Assembly: GCF_002234675.1 (NCBI RefSeq)
Contig: NC_019871.2
Span: forward strand, 17,998,933 to 18,062,932
Source of the DNA: Oryzias latipes
Lineage: Eukaryota; Chordata; Actinopteri; Beloniformes; Adrianichthyidae
Direction of reading: 5' to 3'
DNA: 64,000 bases
The notes below the pieces were generated by a model. That model saw only the letters and a program-made list of their open reading frames with translations, did no database searches and was not told the origin of the DNA. A program made the translations under genes and the position numbers. The number at the start of each line of letters is the position of its first letter. The stretch's first letter is position 1. Below are positions 14,165 to 33,400 of the stretch, piece by piece.

Positions 14165-17100
14165 GTACGCTCTATCTTTTCTGTTTTTCCGTTAACGGCA
14201 CGGTGAACCGCCGGGCCTTCCGAACTCAAGGACAGAGAAAAATAGCGGGAACACAGAGAGCGATGCGCGTCTGAGCGCGCGGAGCATAACAGGGCACGCG
14301 CACTCATCACGCACCTGCAGTGTTGAGTTTTCAGTGGCAGCTGCATTTTCCATGTAAGGCCTGCTGTAAGGCGTGCTCATCCCCGTCCTCTTTAAATCGT
14401 ATTCAACCTTCAATAAACAAAAAAGTTTTTATTTGTTTTTTATTGATAAAACGAATTTTTTTATTGGATGAATATGAATTGAAGAAATTTCCCAGAAAGT
14501 ATTTATAAAAAAAGACGATAAAGACACCTATTGAAACATGTTTAGATCTACATGGAACATTAGACTGCTTTATTCTGGCACTTTGATTTAGGCCAATCTA
14601 TGACAAAACTATCTACATCTGAGGAAAAATATATATAAACAATCAGAGAAAACTGCTGTTTTTGTTAAGTTTTATAGTTCATTTTGTGATACAAACATCA
14701 ACCAAAACTCATTTGTTTCAATAGATTTTTTTCATTTTAAATTGTTGATTTGCTGCGTTTCCTTTTTGCGTCAAAGTTTGGTTGGAGATCACTTTGCCGC
14801 GTGCGCTTTTGTTGTTTCTGCGGAAAGTGGAAGGTCTGCTCTGTGCGCACTAGGACCCAGAGGAGGAGCAAATTAAGGACAAGCGTCACATAAGAGGCTT
14901 AGTGCATCTAATCTATGGAGCTACACGCACACACAACATTTCATAAAGTCCCATTTGAAAACAGCGTGCGTGTGTGCCTGCGTGCCTGTCCCAAAGGCCA
15001 TCGCTGCTTTTGTATTTTCATTTAGTTTTCATTTTCTCCAAACTCTTTCATTCCCTGATTGACCTTCATCCACATTGTTGTCCATATGCTCTTCTATCTT
15101 CTTCTCTGATTTCATTAGCAAAAGGCCTCCACTGACTCCAAAGCCAGAAGGAAACTAATTTGTTCAACACAACAAAAAAAAGTTGAAGGAAGAAAAAAAT
15201 TTATTTTCAGAGAGCGTGTGCCTGCTCTGTTTACATCAATCTAATGGATCAGGAACGGCAAAAGATTTCAGTCTGGAATTAAAGTTCAGCGGAGAACAAT
15301 CATCATCAAATTATCTAGAATAGAAGATGAAATCATGTGACTTCATTTGTTACAACCTGGACATTTTACCCATAAGCCCCTCGTGCTGACATGATGTAAC
15401 ATTTCACATTTGAAATGCAGAATGTTTGATGCATCAGACACACAAAATATATTAACACACACACATATAAACATACACACACACAAAATATATAAACACA
15501 CACTCAAATATAAACACACACATACACACAAACAACAAACATACAGACACATACGCATAATTTCACAAAACACACACAGCTACAAAAAATACACAGACAC
15601 ACACCAACTTACACATACAAACTTACACAAATCAAACACACACACTGACTTACACATAGACACACCCAAAGGTACAAGACACAAACACAGAGACACACAC
15701 AGGACACAGACACAGACACTATGGACTACATACACACAGGCATAAACATACAGACATACTCACAGAAACACATTTAAACACGCACACATAAACAAACACA
15801 AGGACCCACACATGAACACACATTTTTTATTGCTATGCACCTCTCACATTTTGTCATTTTAAACACACAGAGTGTTGCTGTATGTTGTGCAGATTTGTGC
15901 TTGCTGTGTGTGTGTGAGAGAGAGTGTGAGACAGTCACACGCTCACATGCACTGAGTTCAGCCGATTTATCATAATATGCTTTATCTGAAAAGTAAGTAT
16001 CTTACCTCGGGATAAAGGGAGGAAAGAGGGGTTTGTGGCCAGATTGACAGAGGAAGGGTGGATAGAGAGAAGCTAGCGCTGGAGCCACAGGAACACAGAA
16101 CTGGACCTTCTCTACGGAGTCTGGACTCAACAGGACTGAAAGAAGGAGTTTTAGCATGGAGTCTGGTTCTGTGTGGCCAAGGACGCTGACAAGCCGCGCA
16201 GGAGCTGGAACCACATGCGGACCACGTAAAGGATGGTTGTTGTTGGAACCAAAGGAACCTGAGAGAAGTTTTCTATGAAGCAGGAGGAGGCCATGAAGGA
16301 GAACCAGAGGTAGAACAGGGCAACAGCATTAAGTGGAGGGGCAGATAGGTGAGGAGGAGTATGGGAGGGTCTGTGTGTGAGTGTGTGTGTTAGTGGGTGT
16401 GTGTTTGTGTGTGCGTTCTAAGCGTGTTGCCTCCTCATTTCAGTGATGGGGGCATTTCATGTGTGTCTTGTATTTCTCTTATATCAGACAATATAAATGC
16501 TGTGTTTCTGTGTAGAAGAGTGAACTGTGTTTCATGTTTTTATGGTTTGTCATCATAAAGAGAACTACAGTTGTTGAACAGTTCAACAAACAATAGAAGC
16601 TGAAATGTTAAAGTGCAGCAGAAGAATGGTTCTCCTGGTTTCAGGTTAGATCAGCTGACAGTCACAGGTCTCTCCATCCTTTAACCAAACTTCGTATGTT
16701 TTATCAACACCTACACTGACCTGCTCAGGGTCAAAGGTTGGAAGCAGGATGCTCAGAAAGCTCCATGTTTACTCTTCGTCTTTTGGGTCAGACGGTGAAG
16801 GTTCCGTTTACAGATTTATCATGGACTGGTCCAAAGTAAGCTGGAGGAGATTCTGCCCACTCTCATGGGAAAAAGCTTAGAAATAGATGAATAAAAGGTG
16901 CGAGAAGAATCCATTTTAGTCAAATAAAATCCCTTAAAGGTGAAAATTTTCTACACGGTTTCAGTGTCAGAACTTACAGCTTCGTCACTGAAACTGAGAA
17001 GAACCGCAGAACCTGAGAACACAGTTCCAGGTTGGTGCAGAGCCCTGCAAATTAGTCATTATGGCAACCAGGCTGCCCAGGCTGAAGTGCTCTTTAGCAA

Positions 17101-18450
17101 AACAGGTCAGCTTCTTCAGAGAATGAAACTGTGTGTGGTGTGGACGCGTGCTTGCTGACGGGGGTGGGGGGTGTCAGTCTGTAAGTGGTGTCTGGCCAAC
17201 ATCTTGATCAATTTCATAGAGCGTAGCCCCCCGCCGTGTGTATGTGTGTCCCGCTGTCTTCTGAAAGCCGCCAGGTTTCTAATCTACTGCAGATGGGGGG
17301 GTGGATGGGGGGCCCTATGCGTTAAGTCACCATTTAGCCCCCCATGGTTGAACTTGTTAGCACCTGTTCCTGCTGTCATCCAACAAACACTACAGGATGG
17401 AAACACGTCTTCCTAAAAATTATGCTGATTAACACAGACATGAGGTTTCAAACGTTTTGGGAATTTTTCTCACGTATCGTTTAACAAAATGGTACAAATT
17501 GTTGAATAATTCATAAGCGAAAAGCAAAATCTGCAGTTTTCATTTTCCTTCTAGAAAGCATTCTCTCAAAAAAGTGATTTATGTCATAAAACACTCAGGC
17601 CTCTATGAAGGTGGTGTTTGTGGGCGGAGCTTTGACATAGGTGCTTTAAAGTTGTCTTTGAGGTGAGAAATGGACAAACAGTTGTTTGTCCATCCTTTCC
17701 TCCTTTAAAACAATAAAAAAACTTGCCTTCCTGCATCTCCCCTACCCCACCTGCAACGCCACCAGCCCATATGGCTGGAGGGAGCAGGAGTAATTATGGA
17801 AGTGGAGCAACAAGGCTTGAGTCTCACTAATCCTCAGCCACGCTCCAACACGTGCCACACTGATGCATATGCCCCCACCCCCCACCCCCAACACACACAC
17901 TGCCAGCCAGCTGGGTGTATGTCTGCAATGTTTCCATCAATGACATTTCTATGGATGCCTCTCCACACATACAGGACATGGTTGCACTGGGACACACACA
18001 CGAAAATACACACCTGGTTTATTTACTCCATGTCCTGCATGTTTATGTTTTAAAAATCAAAATAATTATGAAAGCATAAACCTGCACACCGCTGCACTTC
18101 AGCTAAATCTGTCAGCACAAGACAAAGAGGCCTTTTACACACACACAGAACCACAACACACTGAAAGACACACAAAACTTGTTACTGTGACGCACAAAGA
18201 CAAGGTCCACAATGGCTCTCTTATTGTTAATTGGCTGCTTAATCCCAAAGAATGTGTGTGATTAGTACACACTCGAGGGTCAGGGGCTTGCTCAACACTC
18301 ACAACTAACACACAAAAGCAGACACCTATGGACACACACAGCGTCACACATGCACAAGCGCCCACTCTCACAGACACACATACCCGGTACATGCACACAG
18401 ACACACACCTATATGCAACCGCACACAAAGTGACACATGCGTGTATATAT
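14165..18450. other. No gene supported; AT-rich and CA-rich sequence
   Basis: This stretch holds a CA-rich tract at 15,448-15,830, TG tracts near 15,905 and 16,375, and a CA-rich patch at 18,135-18,420. Open frames across these tracts are repeat products. Confidence 0.5.
15448..15830. repeat. CA-rich imperfect microsatellite
   Basis: About 380 bases of interrupted ACACAC with ATAAACA insertions. Confidence 0.9.
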
Positions 18451-18454
18451 ACAC

Positions 18455-18713
18455 CTATATGGTCAATGGTTAATAGTTGTTTAGCGCTTCTCTACCTTCA
18501 TGAAGGCCCAAAGCGCTTTCCAGTCACAGTCCCATTCACCCGTTCACACACATTCACACACTGATGGCGGCTCGTCTGCCGAACACTGGGGCCAACCTTT
18601 CACTCAGGCAAAGTGGGGTTCAGTGTCTGGCCCAAGGACACTTCGACAAATGGGAGGGAAATCAAATCTGCAATCATCCAATCAGAGGTTGACCGCCCTA
18701 CCACGCCCGCCCA
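18455..18713 (-). mobile_element. tRNA-derived SINE of the same family as the copy at 40,754
   Basis: On the minus strand the head is GGGCGGGCGTGGTAGGGCGG, then a degenerate box B region. The body has AAGTGTCCTTGGGCCAGACA and the tail GGAAAGCGCTTTGGGCC. The copy at 40,754-41,020 has the same order in the other orientation. Confidence 0.75.
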
Positions 18714-19207
18714 TACATGCAAAAGATCACATGTACACAAACACACATAGACACATAGACAACCCCAAATCCACACATCAACTGTTCATTACTTGCAACA
18801 CGCACACACACACACACACACAGTTCCCTACATGCAGACTCAAAGTTCAGTACCCAGCATGACAGTCAAACATGAACCCTGATGTTGACGTTGTTGGTAT
18901 TATTAAATGTTCAGACAGATTTAGCATGAGAAGAAAATCATGACAAAAAAACCTCTGGTGTTGAGGTTCAAACCAAAACTCAGCTGCACATCACAGGTTT
19001 CCTGCAGCTGTAAACATCTGTGCAGCATCTCTCAACACGTTTCTGCAGCAGGTTAATAAGACAGAAGAATTTTCCTCCATTTATCATGAGGTCATCTGCC
19101 AACTTTGCACCGCTAAAAATTCCTGAAGGTGAAACTTACTTTTCAGGTTTAGGAACAGAAAACCTCTTCCTGTCCCAATGTTTGTGAGTCCTGGAGGTGT
19201 TTGTGTT

Positions 19208-19648
19208 TTTAAAGACCCACTCCAATGAATATGGTGTTTTTAGTGATTTAAACATGTTCTTGTGGCATTTTCCTTTTGCAATTCTGAGTATTTCTTTATT
19301 TAAATCGTTGTGAATCAGGAGCAGAAAAAAATGCTGTTGGAAAAAGCTTGAAGTTGTTACAAACTGCAATGGGTATAGGTCATAACCCCCCCTTCTCCGC
19401 TCTATTCTGATGCATCTGTTTGCAGACAAACAGATCTATTAATGTCTTTGTTTTCCTCATCCTTTGGCATCAACAGTCCCGTCCACAAATCAAAGGCGAA
19501 TTTCTAAGGAACTACTGCTACTCTACAGAGAACAATGTACTTGAAAAAGGCAGGTTGTTCTTTATATTAAAAATGGCATAATCATAATTAAAAAACCATT
19601 GGGAACGATTTTACAATAGATCACAAGATGATTAGAGTGGGACTTCAA
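19208..19648 (+). mobile_element. MITE with inverted ends close to AAAGTCCCACTCCAAT, copy 1
   Basis: The left end is AAAGACCCACTCCAATGAAT and the right end ATTAGAGTGGGACTTCAA, inverted. Internal blocks CATGTTCTTGTGGCATTTT and CATAATCATAATTAAAA recur in the copies near 35.7 and 38.5 kb. It has no coding capacity. Confidence 0.7.
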
Positions 19649-22470
19649 TGAGAAAAGGAGTTCTTCACAAAACGTCCTCAGTGGCGCTCTGAGGTTTGTT
19701 TGGGATCAGCCATGATGCATGGCGTGCACACAGAATCCCTTCACATTGTTATAGTAACATAGATCTGTTGATAATTGAGAAAATGTGAGGGAATACAGTT
19801 TCAGCGTAAACCGTGTTGAAAGAGGAGAAATGGACACAGAGGTCATGTATAGAACCAGCTAGACTGGTCACAGGTACACAGGAATGGCCTGTGTGTGCAC
19901 ATGCACATGCGTGTGTGTGTGTGTGTGTTCTGCTGTAGGTCCGGCCAGGCTGCATCACTGCTGACACACTGCTGCTGGTAAATCCAGATTAGTGCGTCTA
20001 AAACAGGCCCATGAAATCTGCCACAGGGCTCCTAATGCTCGGGCCGCTGTCACCCTCAATCACTCACACACACCTAATCCCCCCGCTGTGACCCAACACA
20101 GGCACACAAACACATGCCCAGCCGGGCCACGCCGGACCCCATTCAGCGGGGAGAGCCGGGTCCAGTACCAGGAGACACCAGCCACAGGGTCAATGTTTCA
20201 GAGGGAGGGGGGGGGGGCGCTCAGAGCAGGCAGAGCATCAGCAGAGTCAGAGGTGTGGGAGGGGGAGTGAAGCAGAAGAATAAAACTCAAAACCAAAGTC
20301 TGTTTAAGAAAAATACAATCAGGTGGTTTCAGAAAAAGGGCTTTTTATATCAACACCAACATAGTGTTTAAATGTGAAACCAGCTTTATGTGACAAAACC
20401 TGGAGTCATGTGATCAGAAGAAATCACAGAGATCTGAATGTGAGGAAGGATTTTTAGTTTCAGCAAATGATCAATGGGGATAAGAGGATCTTATTGTTAA
20501 AGATCATTAGTGCTGATTATGGATGCATACCATGACTAAATCTGGATCCTAAGCATGTTCTCTCTGTATTCCTTCCAGGATTGGTAACAAAAGAACAAGC
20601 AGAACCTTCTCTGATGGACGGAAAGTCTTTCCGGCAGGTAACTGAAAACCTGAAACGGGTTTCATTTCTGTTAGTGTGCTAAAACTAAAGTGGAAAATGG
20701 TCAAAGGAGGTTTTAACCTTCATGTAAATCTTTTCTAATTTAACAGAGAAATCCATCAGTCTACCTTGAGATGTTCATACGTTTAGATTTAATGAGACCA
20801 CAGAGACTTTCTGCAGCTCACTAATGGTCAATATGACAACGACCCTCACAGTGTCTGCAAACAAAATGAGGATCCTCTTCCTGGCTGATCTTGACTGTAT
20901 CTTTCGTTCGTTCCATCAATTATTCAACTCTGTAGAAGAAGCAGAAGCTTTAGCACCGCCATCAGAGCAAGATCTGTTTGAAACAGGAATCTGGAAAATA
21001 ACTAATCTGTGTGTCAACTAAGTAAAGTTTTCAGTCCTAAAAATAATTTATGTTTTTTATTGTTTGGGTTCATTACAAGCAAAGGAAAAATACATGAAAT
21101 TCTTTGATTTCTTTTGTGTTACTGTATCACAAACACAGACACTACTGGACACACTATTGAACTCAAAGAGTCTAAGTGAATTTTCTTTTATTTATGTTTA
21201 CAAGCAGGAACTGAGCTCTGTTTTGAAATGGCAGATGCAACATCGCCATCTAGTGGCCTCATGAAGTGGTTGTGGTTTTGTTGCAGTTCTGGAGACATCT
21301 CCGTCCCTTGAACGATTTTCATTTTAGTTTTTATGTTGTAATGTAATTCCTTGGATATTGTCTCTAGTTTTAAAGGCTGCATTCATACTTTATATGCTTT
21401 CGTGTGGATAAAATTGTCTTGATCTTTAGGTTCCACCTGAAAAGAACAAATAGAAACATTTGCTTTCAGGACGTTGCTCATCCTGACATCCTTTGTAAAT
21501 TTTTCATCTGTTTCAGATAACGTCTAGTAAAGGACATCCTGGATGGGCCACAAGTCCATCAAAGGGTCATCCAGAGGCCACCTGAAAATCTGCAGCGTTC
21601 ACATGACTGACTTCTCATCCACATTAGGTGAACGTGGAACAGTGGACTCGCTCAGTCGCTGTATCCAGCAGATCTCAGAAGAACGTCCTGCAGCTAAACA
21701 GATAGATGGAGGAAATATTCTTCTGCCAAGAAAAACAAAGCGGAACCTGGTTCACCTGTAGGCTCCATGACCTACAAGTCAGGATATAAACCCAGGGGTC
21801 ATCATGGAAGTAGTAATAATGGACTCTGGACCTTTAACGGTCACCATAAATCCATAGAACCATCAGCATTTTACCATCTTCAAAGCAGAATCAAAGATTC
21901 GGTCCAAACCAGAGACTTAGATTCACACGCTCATTTCCAGCAGGTTCTGGACTCATCAAGGAGCTGCAAAGAACAGCTGTTCCTCCAGAACCTTCTGCTC
22001 GGGTTTGAACTAAAACCAGGAAGAACAATGGTCCCGTTTTCAGGGCTTTGCTTTCTGTTGCTTAAAGAACAGACTTAAAAACATCTCTCCAAGGTTTAGC
22101 AACAAGCAGGAACATCTCTGACGGCGTGTTGGTCCCACATGAACCAGCTGAGATGCTCAAGAACAGACATCTACTGGAGTCCACGGTCAGCCTTAAACAC
22201 GGTGAAGTTTCATGAAGATAAAATCTGAAACTGTTTCCTGAAGACTTTAAACCAACTTCGACTCTCACAATGTTCACGTCCAGAACCAGAACTGTTGTGC
22301 GGTGAAGCTTAAGGTCTTTTCTTTGCTCTGTTGTCTTTACTGTGGTCTCAAAATGATTTGAGTTTAAATGTTGGATTTTACAGTTCTACTTGGGATTTTT
22401 GTGCCTTTGTTGTTGTAAATAACCTAATGTATGAGTTTACTGTACAATAAACCCCACCGGCCTTTTAGAG
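19649..22470. other. No gene supported; lies downstream of psma6l
   Basis: Unique-looking sequence with a GT tract at 19,912-19,928 and a G run near 20,206. Short open frames resemble nothing known. Confidence 0.5.
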
Positions 22471-22471
22471 A

Positions 22472-22477
22472 TTTATT
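22472..22477 (-). promoter_or_regulatory. Polyadenylation signal for psma6l (AATAAA)
   Basis: AATAAA on the minus strand about 280 bases beyond the psma6l stop codon. A second AATAAA-like site lies a little further out near 22514. Confidence 0.4.
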
Positions 22478-22756
22478 TTGAAAAATCTGTGAAGATCCAG
22501 AAACAGATATATCTGTTTTATTGTGAAAACCTGAGGACATGTTTATTCATAAACACGTTGGTTGCAGAACATGATGGGTTGAACATGAAGGTCTTTTCTT
22601 CAGAATTCTAAAATCACACTGAGCCTGCATTATAAACGCTTTCATCCAAAAATAATCCTTCTAAAGGGCGGGCTGCTCTTATGGTCCAGCTGTTAAACGA
22701 ATTTGGCAAACGCTGAAATGCTGGTGTGACATTCGGGTTGCCACCTGGCGGCGCTT

Positions 22757-27349
<4,593 letters not shown>

Positions 27350-28179
27350 CTACTTTCTCTTTCGGTTCACCGTTGGAAGGTTTTCTTTTCCAAAGGAACT
27401 TGAATGCAGCAACCAGGAAGTGAAGCTAAAACCATCAAACCAGTCCTGCTGCGTTCAGCCGCGCGCGCGTCGGGTTTGAAACCAGATCTTTGGACCGTTT
27501 GATTCCTGATGAAACGAGAACCCAAAGAATCCTGTGAGGACCCGGGGACACAGGAGCGTGGGGCCCCCGGAATATTGGACCAATTGGTTCTTTTGTGTTG
27601 TTGTTTGTACTTTTCTTTGTAAAAGGCCTTTTGCTTCATTATAAATTTATGGCTGTAATCATTTATCTCGTAAATTCTCAAGTTATAGTCATGAAGTTAT
27701 ATCTTTACTATCGTAATACTATCGTAACTCGTAATTCTTGGAGTTTATTTTCGTAAAATCTTGACTATTTTCTATGGGGCGCCGAATGTAAAAATTCACC
27801 TCATGAAAATTTTGTGTCACTTTTACCACATTTAGACATTTCTTTCCATTTATGCTGCATTTATATCACATTTTGTCTATATTTATCACCAATAAAAAAA
27901 CAATCTGTGACTTGAGGATATGTACTTTTAGAGGTTAAAATTAAAACTAAATATTAATGATAAATAATAAATATTAATGTATATGTAAATAGTATGACTT
28001 TAATCCAGTAAATTTATTTATTAATTTATGGAGGCCCTAATACGAACTATATTAATTTATTAATGAATCAAACGGCTTCAGCAAAAACTAACTAATTATC
28101 TTTATTTTTGTCAGCAGTTTTCTGAATCCTACGGAGGGTCAGAGACCACCACAATCTGGATACACTGGTTGCTATGGTG

Positions 28180-28310
28180 ACTGACTCCCAGAGGCGGTCC
28201 CGTTTACTTTGAGGCGAAACACTGGACACAGGGTCTTTACTTCTCTCATTCTCTTCCACTGTGGGAGGAGTTTCCCACGTTGACCTTGGGGTTTCCAGTC
28301 CATATTCTGC
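28180..28310 (-). mobile_element. LINE fragment related to the one at 430-730
   Basis: The minus-strand translation STWETPPTVEENERSKDPV parallels KWETLPKVVENERADTLWD from the left end of the window. It is short and heavily changed. Confidence 0.45.
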
Positions 28311-30377
28311 ACACATTTTACTGTATATCTAACTAAATATAGACTAGATATATCTGTGTATATATAATTTATTTTTATAACTATTATAACTAAATATCCA
28401 AACTAGGTATGATGTGTATTTATAAGAAAAATCTCTGTTTACACTTAAATCCTCATTTCATTCATGCACCTGTCATTTCCAGCACCACCTGTTTTAATGT
28501 CTCACCACACATTTTTAAACAGCACTTGTGTGTGCATGCTCCTTTAGGGGATCCTGCACTGTATAAGAGGGAGGTGATGGGCATTCACTCCCCCATCACC
28601 TATACTTATACCACCTTAGTGGGGATGGGGCAGCATTTGGTGATGTGACAGTGTTTGTAACTTTCAGAGGCTCCAGATCTAGTGGCCCACTTTCTCCAAG
28701 GGTGAGTGAGATGCCTGTCATTCACACCTCAGGGCATGTAAGGAGCCGGGGACAACATAAGCTGAAGGGGCCACACCGTCTCACTCTGCATCTTTAAGAT
28801 TTGGGATTTAACACTTTTTGTGTTAAACAGGCAAACATCCAGTAGGTTTAAAGTCCAACAGCTGTTATTGTAACAAAAGTATTTTTTAGCAAAGTTTTTA
28901 AGAACATTCTTCTATGTTTGTTTCAGTTCTGTCAGTTTTTGAACATTTGTTTCCATTTATTGAATGACTTCAGTTTAGGAATAACTGGCTTTTTGGACAC
29001 CTGAGAACATAACATGGACACTGGTAACAGGCTTAAGACTCACTGTTTATTAAGCAACACAAACAGAAGAGGATCCAACAGATAACATGTACAGTAAATA
29101 TCATCCTGCGGTCAGTAAAACTGTTTTCTCTGTCCTTTGAGCTCAGATTAGGTATATAATGACCCCTCCCTCTGTCCTGCTGGTTTGTGTTGCATTAAGT
29201 GGACACATTTGACACACGTCTATACAAAACAACAACAGTGCTTTCATTGTACAGCTACACAAAGTGGACAAACATGTTCTGATTGGAACAAACTCAGGAA
29301 CATCTCTGTTCTGGCTCATCATACCTTTTATTCGTCTGGGTTTCTTCTTCTGTTAAACAAAGGGAGAGCAGTTTTGTATAAAAAAAAATTTATATATTAA
29401 AATACATTGCACGATAATTTTGGCTATTTATTGCATTTGTATGTGCTTTTATCTATAATTTATTGCAGCAAATAGGCCTCCATTAAAAACACCTGCACTG
29501 AGTGCAGGTACGGGTGTGAACTCTTGGGGGCGCTGTTCTATTATATTTCTTACAATCTTGGCCAACAAACCACATACATGCTACAAAAAATTAATGACAA
29601 AAATCAGTCTTCTTTTAAAGTTACTGTTGGTGTTACCAAGCAACAAGAAAATGGCTTTAGTGTCCTGCTCCTCCCCCTCCCTCCTCCTTGGCTTGGTTAG
29701 TTAAGAGTGCAAAGCTGGCTTCAGAACCTGGAGTGACACTTTTAGACCTTGTAAACTCCGAGAACATGACATTCTCTGGCTTCCAACCACGCAAAAGACA
29801 AATTTAACATCTGACTTAAGCAAGGCTGTCCAGAAGGACAATCCGCTTTGGCTCGTGTCACTTGGGTTCCTCTCAACAGTCTAGTTTTAACAGTGCGTGA
29901 GCCAAATGAAAGAATCCACTTCAATAGATTAGATGATGGAGGGCAGACCATCGCGGACGGTGGTGTAGAAGGATCAGGGCGAAATGTTAACAGTCAGATT
30001 AGCAGAAAGCGCTGCAGAGAATATTGCACAAACTTTTGATCAACTATGACAGGGATTCCCCCAACAAAAACACTAAAGAGCAGAACTGTTGACTCCTCAG
30101 TGGCTGGAAAACAATCTACAGTCAGTTACAATGAAAGTGCAAGATTTGTGAAAGTGCAACAGAAGAGACTGACCCTGCCTGGCCTACAAATCCTATTCAC
30201 AATGCTAAAGACATGGGAGGGGGGCAGGGCAGGGGGGCTTTAGAGTGCAGAAAACTGCCTCATTTTTCCTAAAGACACTGTCAGCGCAGACAGCAGACAA
30301 ACGTATCTACACCTTCTGCTGCTCTCCATCCTCAGGTTCCCGTTTCTTCCGAACTGTCAGAGGTTGTGTGTGTGTGT

Positions 30378-30400
30378 GGGGGGGGGGGGGGGGGGGGGGG
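30378..30400. repeat. Poly-G run
   Basis: About 23 G after a GT tract, just downstream of the ccer2 stop codon. Confidence 0.95.
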
Positions 30401-30460
30401 TAGCTGGAAGATGTGTGAACCAAGTGTACAACAGAGAGTGTCAGCCGCTGTGGGGGTGTC

Positions 30461-33400
30461 TTATCCTCTACGCAGCTCCCGAAGCTCCGCAGCAACTTTA
30501 CGCAGCTCAGCTTCAATCTCCAGGAGCTCCTGTGAAGAGAAGGAAAGACTTTCAACCAAACCTGTGCTGCGTCAACCCAGATCCTCCTGTTTTTGGGGGG
30601 AGGGGGTCAATGATAGAAGTTCTGTACCGTTCAATTTTCACAGAACCTTCTTCTCATCTATTGACTGTAACAGAGAACTGGTCCGAATGAGTGTGACATC
30701 ACGTCCACCTCAGTCATTTCAGTCGCCAATGGCTACGTCCGAACTCCTTCACTACTCACTACGTAGTGCACCATATGGTGCATTCGCCATTATGCAGTGC
30801 TGTCCGAATCTAGAATTCCAAAATCGAGTGCCCCTAGAAATTTCCCTGAAGTCTCTGCCAAAGGCCAGTGTTCATTGATGCTCACTAAATTGATGAATAT
30901 AGACCACAATGCACTGCATTTGAACAGTTTTTGAAAGAAAAAAAAGTTTTAAAAATGTGGGTTTTTTTTAATAAAACATCACCGTTTTAATCTTCAGAAC
31001 ACAGTGGATTCATAAATAGCCGTCATAAAACGCTGAAATCAATTATATTTTCACCTCATGAAACAGATGACATCATATTCACCTTTTTAAAAAAGAAAAA
31101 AAGCAGTAAGCAAGTTTTCGAATTGCTTTTTAAATCCAGGGCACTAGATAGTGGTATGTAGTGTTTTAGTAGTTTGGGTTAAGGGTGGGAATTTGGACAT
31201 ATCATGTCAGACATTGTTAGGGCAACTACTCTCACCAACCAGGAAAGAGTTTGCTGGAAGGCCACACCCCTACCACTTGAAAGTGGGCTACATGAGAATT
31301 AACCCGCCAATCAGAAGTTTAGACGTGGAAGCCAGCAGGCTCCACCTACTTTAGGCATCTTATTGGTCAATTTATAACTTGAATAACTTGAACTACAGAA
31401 AAAAATATGAAAACAAATTAGGATTATCAAAACATTTAAAAAAAAAAAAGGTAGCAGAGCAGAATGATTATTCTAACAAATGGAATAACTGAGTAAGTAA
31501 TAGCTGTTTATTTCTCTCTACACGTTTATGGGATTTTGGCTTCTTGAAGTCTGTGGGTACTTCCTGTTCAAAATGCGGCAGCGGGGGGGGGGGGGGGGGC
31601 ATTCAGTCCAGTTCTCATTAACAGTCAATGTTTTCACTGTTTTCTTTGATCTTTGTTGGAATTTGGCGAACACAATTTAAGTTCCATTTTGAAATAAAGA
31701 TTTACAGACTGAAAACAAACTCAGTTTTACTGTTTAATAGTTGTTCTCCAGATTTAATTTAAGAAGAATCCCAAAGAGTCAAGTTAAACTTTGATTAGAT
31801 AGAGAACTAAACCAGATAGTGGTTTGAACCCCTTTTATCTGAGTGATACCAGGGACACATCTGAGATTACTCCCCACACCCAGAAACAAAAGAGGTCATG
31901 TGATTTTAAATTATGATGTTTGTTCACCAATTTCACAGCAAAATGTCCAGATTTTGGTTTAATCAACTTCACAGATGATTTTTCTATTCCTTTCTCTGCA
32001 GAAACTTTCATTCATTCATCATCATTCAATTTCTTAACCGTTTTTCCCTTTCGGGGTCACGGGGCTGCCGGAGCCTATCTACTGGTGGGCGAAGGCAGGG
32101 GACAACCTGGACAGGTCGCCAGTCTGTCACAGGGTAGAATTTCCACAAACACACACCCATTCACTCTCACACTCACACCTAGGGACAATTTAGAGTTGCC
32201 AATTAACCTATGAAGCATCTTTTTGGACAGTGGGAGGAAGCCGGAGACCCCGGAGAGAACCCATGCACGGGGAGAACATGCAAACTCCTGCAGAAACTTA
32301 AAAACAGTTATTTCAGAGACCAACACTCTGCTGATCTAGAGTCTGAACAAAAAAAAAAAACAGATTTAGCTGATGTGTAATCATTTATAATGACAGAGTT
32401 AAACACACGATCCTCAAGAGGCCAGAGATCCATACAAACCACATTCACATTCAAAATCATGTTAAACTATCAAGCGTACCTTTCTACCTTATTCTGCTGT
32501 GGAGCAGCTGATTCATGCTTTCATTCGTGATGATGGTGAAGATCATTTTAAATTCTGTTACATTTCAGAACAGCAAATCCACGTGATCAAGATTTGAACA
32601 AAACATTGGAAAAAATCTTGGCCTGTGACGAAATTTGAGGAAGTGAACCTCCTCTAAAAGTGGCCTGAAATCCCCAGCAGCAGTGCCAATGATGTGCTTG
32701 TGTCCAGGTGCAATGACTTGAACCAGTGTGCTTCCAACAGAGCTCGCACTAGATTTCCTTGGATACGTGACTTCATGATCCATACCTCTGAAAACATGTT
32801 TGCTTTGAAATGTTTCTTCTGTGTTGGCGACTAAAAGCTTTATTTATGAAGTAAAGAGACATTTGTAACAAAAAAGAAGAGATAAAACAGCTACACTCAG
32901 TGCAGCAATTGCTGTAACAGCAATAGAAAAAACATTTTTAAGACATTTTCATGAAAACGGTGTGTTGTCAAGGAAACGGAGCGAAGTCAGAAAACTTTTA
33001 CCTTCAGTTTCACAATGACAGGATATTGGAACTCACCTCCCCTTCACCTTCCTCATTATCATCATCATCATCTTCTTCATCCTCCTGTCTGACGTCTTCC
33101 TCATCGTCCCCATTTTCCTCCTCCTCCTCCTCCTCCTGGTTGTACCTTTCCCGCTCAAACTGTCGCGTGGCCTCGTCGCTGGCCTTCTCCATCACTCTCT
33201 TCTGCTGCGGCTCCTTAAGCTCCAGCACCTCCTGCTTCTGGTCTTCTTTCTCCTCTTCAGAATCTTTCTTCTCCTTGGTTTCATCAGTGCTGTCCTCTTT
33301 CTTACCTTGCACTTCCTGCTCTTGTATCCATTTCATCTTTTTGACCAGCTCGTCCAGCTCCTCCTGCTTCTCCCTCCTCTCCTTCTCTTTTTCTGGTTTG

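Noticed and set aside
15410-15745. 111-codon His/Thr-rich frame
   Set aside because: It is a translation of the CA microsatellite.
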